Shown here one piece after another: positions 61,068 through 64,000 of a DNA stretch of 64,000 nt; the stretch's first letter is position 1, and the number at the start of each line of letters is the position of its first letter. Below the pieces are notes generated by a model. The model was not told the origin of the DNA and searched no databases. It was given only the letters and a program-made list of their open reading frames with translations. The DNA is taken from contig JADIMM010000023.1 of assembly GCA_017694795.1 (NCBI GenBank), forward strand, positions 101,915 to 165,914. Reading direction: 5' to 3'. Position numbers and translations under genes: made by a program. This DNA comes from Candidatus Gallitreponema excrementavium (GTDB lineage: Bacteria > Spirochaetota > Spirochaetia > Treponematales > Treponemataceae).

Positions 61068-62423
61068 TTACTGTTCAGAAGAAAAGAGTTCCGAAAAAGT
61101 TGTTTTTTTACCCTTTTTGACAGTGGCATTTTCCAACAAATCTTTGTAAAGTTTGTTTTCCTTGATATCATCAATCAGGTATTCCTTCATTCTAGGATCA
61201 CTGTAATGTTTCTGAATATCTTCAACAGTTGTGTTTGCTTTTTCAGCTATGGACTTATATTCAGCTTCAACTTCTTCAGGTGAGACAGTAATGTTTTTAT
61301 CTTTCATCAACGTTTCTACTATAAGCCTGGCTTTAAGGGCTTTTTCCACATCGGCTTTCCAGCCTTCCTGCAGTTTTTCTTTTGACTGGCCAGAGGAAGA
61401 GAGAAGCTTTACAAGCTGTTCCTCGTTTGTCTGGAACTGCCGAGCCAGCATTCTGAATCTGGAGTCCAGTTCTGCATTTACCATAGATGCAGGAAGAACG
61501 ATGGGGTTTTTCTCGACTAATTGCGAAAGAAGGGAGTCGTTCCTAAGCTCTTCCAGTTTTTTGTCAAGAGTGAACTGGAGGTTTTTCTTCAGGTCAGCCT
61601 TCAAGTCTTCAAGAGTCTTGAATTTCTCGTTTACATCCTGGGCTAAATCATCGTCCAAGGCAGGAACATTTTTGGTTTTTAGGGCTGTAAGCGTAACTTT
61701 TAGAGTCTTTGTTTTTCCTGCAAGTTCCGGTGCATTGAAATCTTTTGGATATTCTCTTGTAAAGACCTTGGTTTCTCCTTTTTTCATTCCGATAACCTCG
61801 TCATCAAATTTATAAAGGTTAAGCCCGTCTCCGATTGTGAATACAAAATCCTGCCGCTTTGTTCCAGCCACTTCCTCCTGGTTTCCATCGAGTTCACAAA
61901 AAGTAAATGTCCCAATGTCCCCTTTTTCTGCTTTTGCATCATCGGATTTATCCAAAACGATTGAATTTCTTTCCTGAATTTCTTCCAGTTCTTTTTTGAT
62001 GTCATCGTCTGTTATTTCAACTTGCGGCTGTTCAATCGTTACCCCGGTAAGGTTTTCAACCTTAATGGAAGGGAACACATCATAGGTTATTGTAAAACTG
62101 AAATCCTTTGATAAATCAAAGTCATCCATTTTTTCCATTTCAGGTTGGGAATATCCCAGCGGCTTTTCTTCGATTGTATCGAATATTTCTTTTAGGGATT
62201 CTTCAATCAAGTCTGCCATTGCATCATTTTTTACAGCATCACCGAATTTTGTCTCTAAAACTGATGCCGGTACCTTTCCCTTCCTGAACCCGGGAATCTG
62301 GGCATTCTTAATATAAAGATCCAATGTTTTCTTGTAGACAGACTCAACATCGGCTTTTCCGATTGTAACAGTCAGTTTTACATTTGAATTTTCCAACTTC
62401 TCGATTTCTTTCTTGGCCACCAC
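61068..62423 (-). CDS. tig: Trigger factor (ribosome-associated chaperone, PPIase)
   Basis: Folding chaperone at the ribosome exit tunnel, 451 residues. The N-terminal ribosome-binding domain has the signature QIPGFRKGKVPASVLETKFG (GFRxGKxP loop at about 41-50). The FKBP-type PPIase domain lies at about 165-240 (KGDIGTFTFCELDGNQEEVA, FNAPELAGKTKTLKVTL), and a helical C-terminal arm follows. The start is GTG at 62423 with GAGG 8 bases upstream; a second GTG at 62420 is possible. It begins only about 30 bases after the tRNA terminator. Confidence 0.95.
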   Translation of the reverse strand: MVAKKEIEKLENSNVKLTVTIGKADVESVYKKTLDLYIKNAQIPGFRKGKVPASVLETKFGDAVKNDAMADLIEESLKEIFDTIEEKPLGYSQPEMEKMDDFDLSKDFSFTITYDVFPSIKVENLTGVTIEQPQVEITDDDIKKELEEIQERNSIVLDKSDDAKAEKGDIGTFTFCELDGNQEEVAGTKRQDFVFTIGDGLNLYKFDDEVIGMKKGETKVFTREYPKDFNAPELAGKTKTLKVTLTALKTKNVPALDDDLAQDVNEKFKTLEDLKADLKKNLQFTLDKKLEELRNDSLLSQLVEKNPIVLPASMVNAELDSRFRMLARQFQTNEEQLVKLLSSSGQSKEKLQEGWKADVEKALKARLIVETLMKDKNITVSPEEVEAEYKSIAEKANTTVEDIQKHYSDPRMKEYLIDDIKENKLYKDLLENATVKKGKKTTFSELFSSEQ

Positions 62424-62453
62424 TTAACGTACCTCTTCCGATTTTTCTAGAAT

Positions 62454-62478
62454 AAAAAAAGCGACCTTTTGTGGTCGC
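62454..62478 (-). terminator. Terminator between tRNA-Gly and tig
   Basis: On the minus strand GCGACC pairs with GGTCGC over a 6-base loop and is followed by seven T. It lies 10 bases after tRNA-Gly and 30 bases before tig. That leaves almost no space for a separate tig promoter. Confidence 0.85.
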
Positions 62479-62487
62479 CCTGTATAG

Positions 62488-62559
62488 AGCGGGAAACGGG
62501 ATTTGAACCCGCGACATCTACCTTGGCAAGGTAGCGCTCTACCCCTGAGCTATTCCCGC
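62488..62559 (-). tRNA. tRNA-Gly (anticodon GCC)
   Basis: Minus-strand 72-base cloverleaf: acceptor GCGGGAA with TTCCCGC, D-arm with AGCTCAGGGGTAGAGC, anticodon arm CTACC-TTGCCAA-GGTAG giving anticodon GCC, and T-arm GCGGGTTCAAATCCCGT. The 3' CCA is not encoded. It is cotranscribed with tRNA-Leu, 24 bases upstream. Confidence 0.96.
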
Positions 62560-62583
62560 GTATTGTATTTAGTATTGTGTGCC

Positions 62584-62664
62584 TGCGAGAGAAGGGACTT
62601 GAACCCTTACGCCTAGGGCACTAGATCCTAAGTCTAGCGTGTCTGCCAATTTCACCACTCTCGC
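62584..62664 (-). tRNA. tRNA-Leu (anticodon UAG)
   Basis: Minus-strand 81-base class II tRNA: acceptor GCGAGAG with CTCTCGC, D-arm with TGGTGAAATTGGCAGACAC, anticodon arm CTAGA-CTTAGGA-TCTAG giving anticodon TAG, long variable arm (TGCCCTAGGGCGT), and T-arm AAGGGTTCAAGTCCCTT. Discriminator A; CCA is not encoded. Confidence 0.96.
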
Positions 62665-62677
62665 CCGTTTAGACGAC

Positions 62678-62706
62678 ATCCTATAAAAAAAAACTCTGAA
62701 TGTCAA
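62678..62706 (-). promoter_or_regulatory. Promoter of the tRNA-Leu / tRNA-Gly unit
   Basis: Minus strand: perfect TTGACA (62706-62701), 17-base spacer containing a nine-T run, TAGGAT (62683-62678). Start of transcription is expected near 62671, seven bases before the tRNA-Leu 5' end. A TATAGG box with a 15-base spacer overlaps it. The 225 bases between this promoter and the next gene hold nothing I can identify. Confidence 0.8.
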
Positions 62707-62931
62707 TAGCTCAGACAAGGGTGCCTTCACAGGCTTACATTCCTTGGGATAAGTTTTACATATAGTAAGTTATATAATATTTTCATTTTAGTCAATAGTG
62801 TTCTATAAAATACCTTTGATTATAATTTTATTACGGACTTTTTTTCCATGCTGTGCCCTGACCGTATTCAGTCAGAATCCGGAAAGTGGTTTCGACGGGG
62901 GTACTGAATGTGTAAAGATAAATTCCTGCGT

Positions 62932-64000
62932 TTATTTCAGATTGTCGTCTATAAAGTTAAAAATAGTACTGTAGTACGCCGTCAAAAAGTCATCCGGACC
63001 AAGGTACATCTCATGAAGGGTTCCCGGACAAAATACCAATTGTAACGAGGAGACGGCTCTCTGTAATTTGTTCTGCCCCTCAGGCCTTACATAAACATCA
63101 TGGTCAGCCTGAAAAAGCAGTACCGGTATCCTGATTTTTTGGGTATTTTGTTTTTTTAATGCTTCTTTTGTTGCTTTCATTGATTCAGAAAGCCATTTGT
63201 AGGTTGCACCGTTAGTCTGGTACATTACGTCTTGTTTTCTTTGTTTGTAGATTTCGTAATTCCTTGTTTTGGAATAAAGATATTCCTCTTCCGGTTTGAA
63301 TTCCTCTTCCGGGTTGTAGGCTGTGTGCCCCGGGACATATTTTTCTTCCATACCAAAAAGGACCGCTCCGTTGGCTATTGCCGAGGCGATAAAACCGGGA
63401 TAATTGCCCAGCTCTATTTCAAGCATAGGGGCATTGAGAACCGCAGTATCAAAGTATTCGGGATATGTTTCCAAAAATCTGACCCCTATACAGCCTCCCA
63501 TGGAATGGGCAAAAAGAACCAGGGGAAGATCTTTTGATTCAGGAATAACTATTTGTTCCAGCAAATCCTTTGCATCAGACACATAAATATCAAAATCACT
63601 TATGTAGACTTTAGAAAGATCTTCCGGAATATCCCTGGTTGAATATCCGTGTCCCCGGTGGTCAAAAAGGCAAACATTGAATCCTTCCTGCCGGAAATAA
63701 TAGGCGGTTTCCAAAAATTTCTTGCCATATTCGCTAAAACCGTGGAAAACCACTACAGTTCCCCGTGGATTTTCAGCGGGATAAAAATAATACTGCAACC
63801 GGGTTCCTTTTTTTGTTTTAATCGTACCGGTCTTTTGTACCGAATCCATTAAAGGTGTTATCACATTTTCGTAAAATTCAGGGAAATCTTCATCTTTGGC
63901 GGCACAAAAGTTTTTGTATTTTGCATCTGGATCAAATACAGTTGTTTCGCTGAAAACAGCGGGAAAGGCAAAAAAAAGCAGTAGCAAAAGTCCTCTGAAA
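62932..64000 (-). CDS. Secreted alpha/beta hydrolase, lysophospholipase-like (N-terminus beyond window)
   Basis: Serine hydrolase of the monoacylglycerol lipase / lysophospholipase group. The oxyanion region is VVVFHGFSEYGKKF, followed by LFDHRGHGYS; the nucleophile is in LFAHSMGGCIG; the acid is in LFQADHDVYV; and the catalytic His is in CPGTLHEMYLG. The frame is open to the window edge, and its first visible residues (FRGLLLLLFFAFPAVFSET) are the hydrophobic core of a signal peptide. The true start therefore lies outside; a TTG at 63987 would cut the signal short. Probably secreted or periplasmic. No recognisable partner is nearby. Confidence 0.85.
   Translation of the reverse strand, partial: FRGLLLLLFFAFPAVFSETTVFDPDAKYKNFCAAKDEDFPEFYENVITPLMDSVQKTGTIKTKKGTRLQYYFYPAENPRGTVVVFHGFSEYGKKFLETAYYFRQEGFNVCLFDHRGHGYSTRDIPEDLSKVYISDFDIYVSDAKDLLEQIVIPESKDLPLVLFAHSMGGCIGVRFLETYPEYFDTAVLNAPMLEIELGNYPGFIASAIANGAVLFGMEEKYVPGHTAYNPEEEFKPEEEYLYSKTRNYEIYKQRKQDVMYQTNGATYKWLSESMKATKEALKKQNTQKIRIPVLLFQADHDVYVRPEGQNKLQRAVSSLQLVFCPGTLHEMYLGPDDFLTAYYSTIFNFIDDNLK

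Noticed and set aside
1..64000. CRISPR array, insertion sequence, integron, prophage or attachment site
   Set aside because: No regularly spaced repeats, transposase, integrase or phage structural genes were found, and the tRNA genes have no duplicated 3' ends nearby.

Overview
The window looks like chromosomal DNA of a spirochaete of the Treponema type. The main reasons are a FlaA flagellar sheath protein, a radical-SAM protein of the kind I know as the spirochaete-restricted spiro-SPASM family, the codon and base composition (AT-rich with long T and A runs), and a type III glutamine synthetase, which is common in gut treponemes. I see no rRNA, insertion sequence, prophage, integrase or CRISPR array. 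The region is densely packed housekeeping DNA with several lineage-specific genes. Species assignment is not possible from the sequence alone.

Layout. 1-5600 (minus): a repair and nucleoside operon, hrpA-like helicase, recO, pyrimidine-nucleoside phosphorylase and recJ (cut by the window edge). 5691-9564: a CapA-like lipoprotein divergent from a three-gene NMT1/SsuABC-like ABC importer. 9642-13458: a carbohydrate ABC importer (binding protein and two permeases, no ATPase) with its own promoter, an internal terminator hairpin and an end terminator. 13523-19921 (minus): dacA, asnS, mutL, xseB, xseA. 19999-26689 (plus): a five-gene surface-sugar or glycan cluster (spiro-SPASM protein, glycosyltransferase, SpsF-like cytidylyltransferase, SpsG-like/methyltransferase fusion, ATP-grasp enzyme). 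26686-32338: cell-wall amidase, GerMN protein, flaA, an alarmone synthetase fused to TPRs, and a GT-B-like protein. 32423-36996 (minus): icd, argH, an RlmK-type rRNA methyltransferase and the redox repressor rex. 37349-42842 (plus): a small membrane protein, class-II-type ileS, a lipoprotein and two zinc-ribbon proteins. 42858-44896 (minus): three little-known genes including a receiver/PilZ-like protein. Then mfd (plus), glmS (minus), a carA-carB operon in which carB is fused in frame to a diaminopimelate-epimerase module (minus), glnN (plus), a glycosyltransferase (plus), and the clpX, clpP, tig block behind tRNA-Gly and tRNA-Leu (all minus). The window ends in a secreted alpha/beta hydrolase cut by the edge.

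How it fits together. Nitrogen and amino-group metabolism cluster at 48-58 kb (glutamine amidotransferases GlmS and CarA, glutamine synthetase GlnN, the CarB-DapF fusion). Envelope functions recur throughout (CapA, DacA, amidase, GlmS, the glycan cluster beside flaA).

The observations I rate highest are: (i) the CarB-DapF fusion, whose epimerase module has Ser in place of the first catalytic Cys; (ii) an intrinsic terminator placed inside the carA leader, pointing to attenuation; (iii) at least five genes whose start codon lies exactly 6 nt after a -10 box that is itself 17 nt from a -35 box, with no Shine-Dalgarno, so apparently leaderless; and (iv) the glycan cluster next to flaA.
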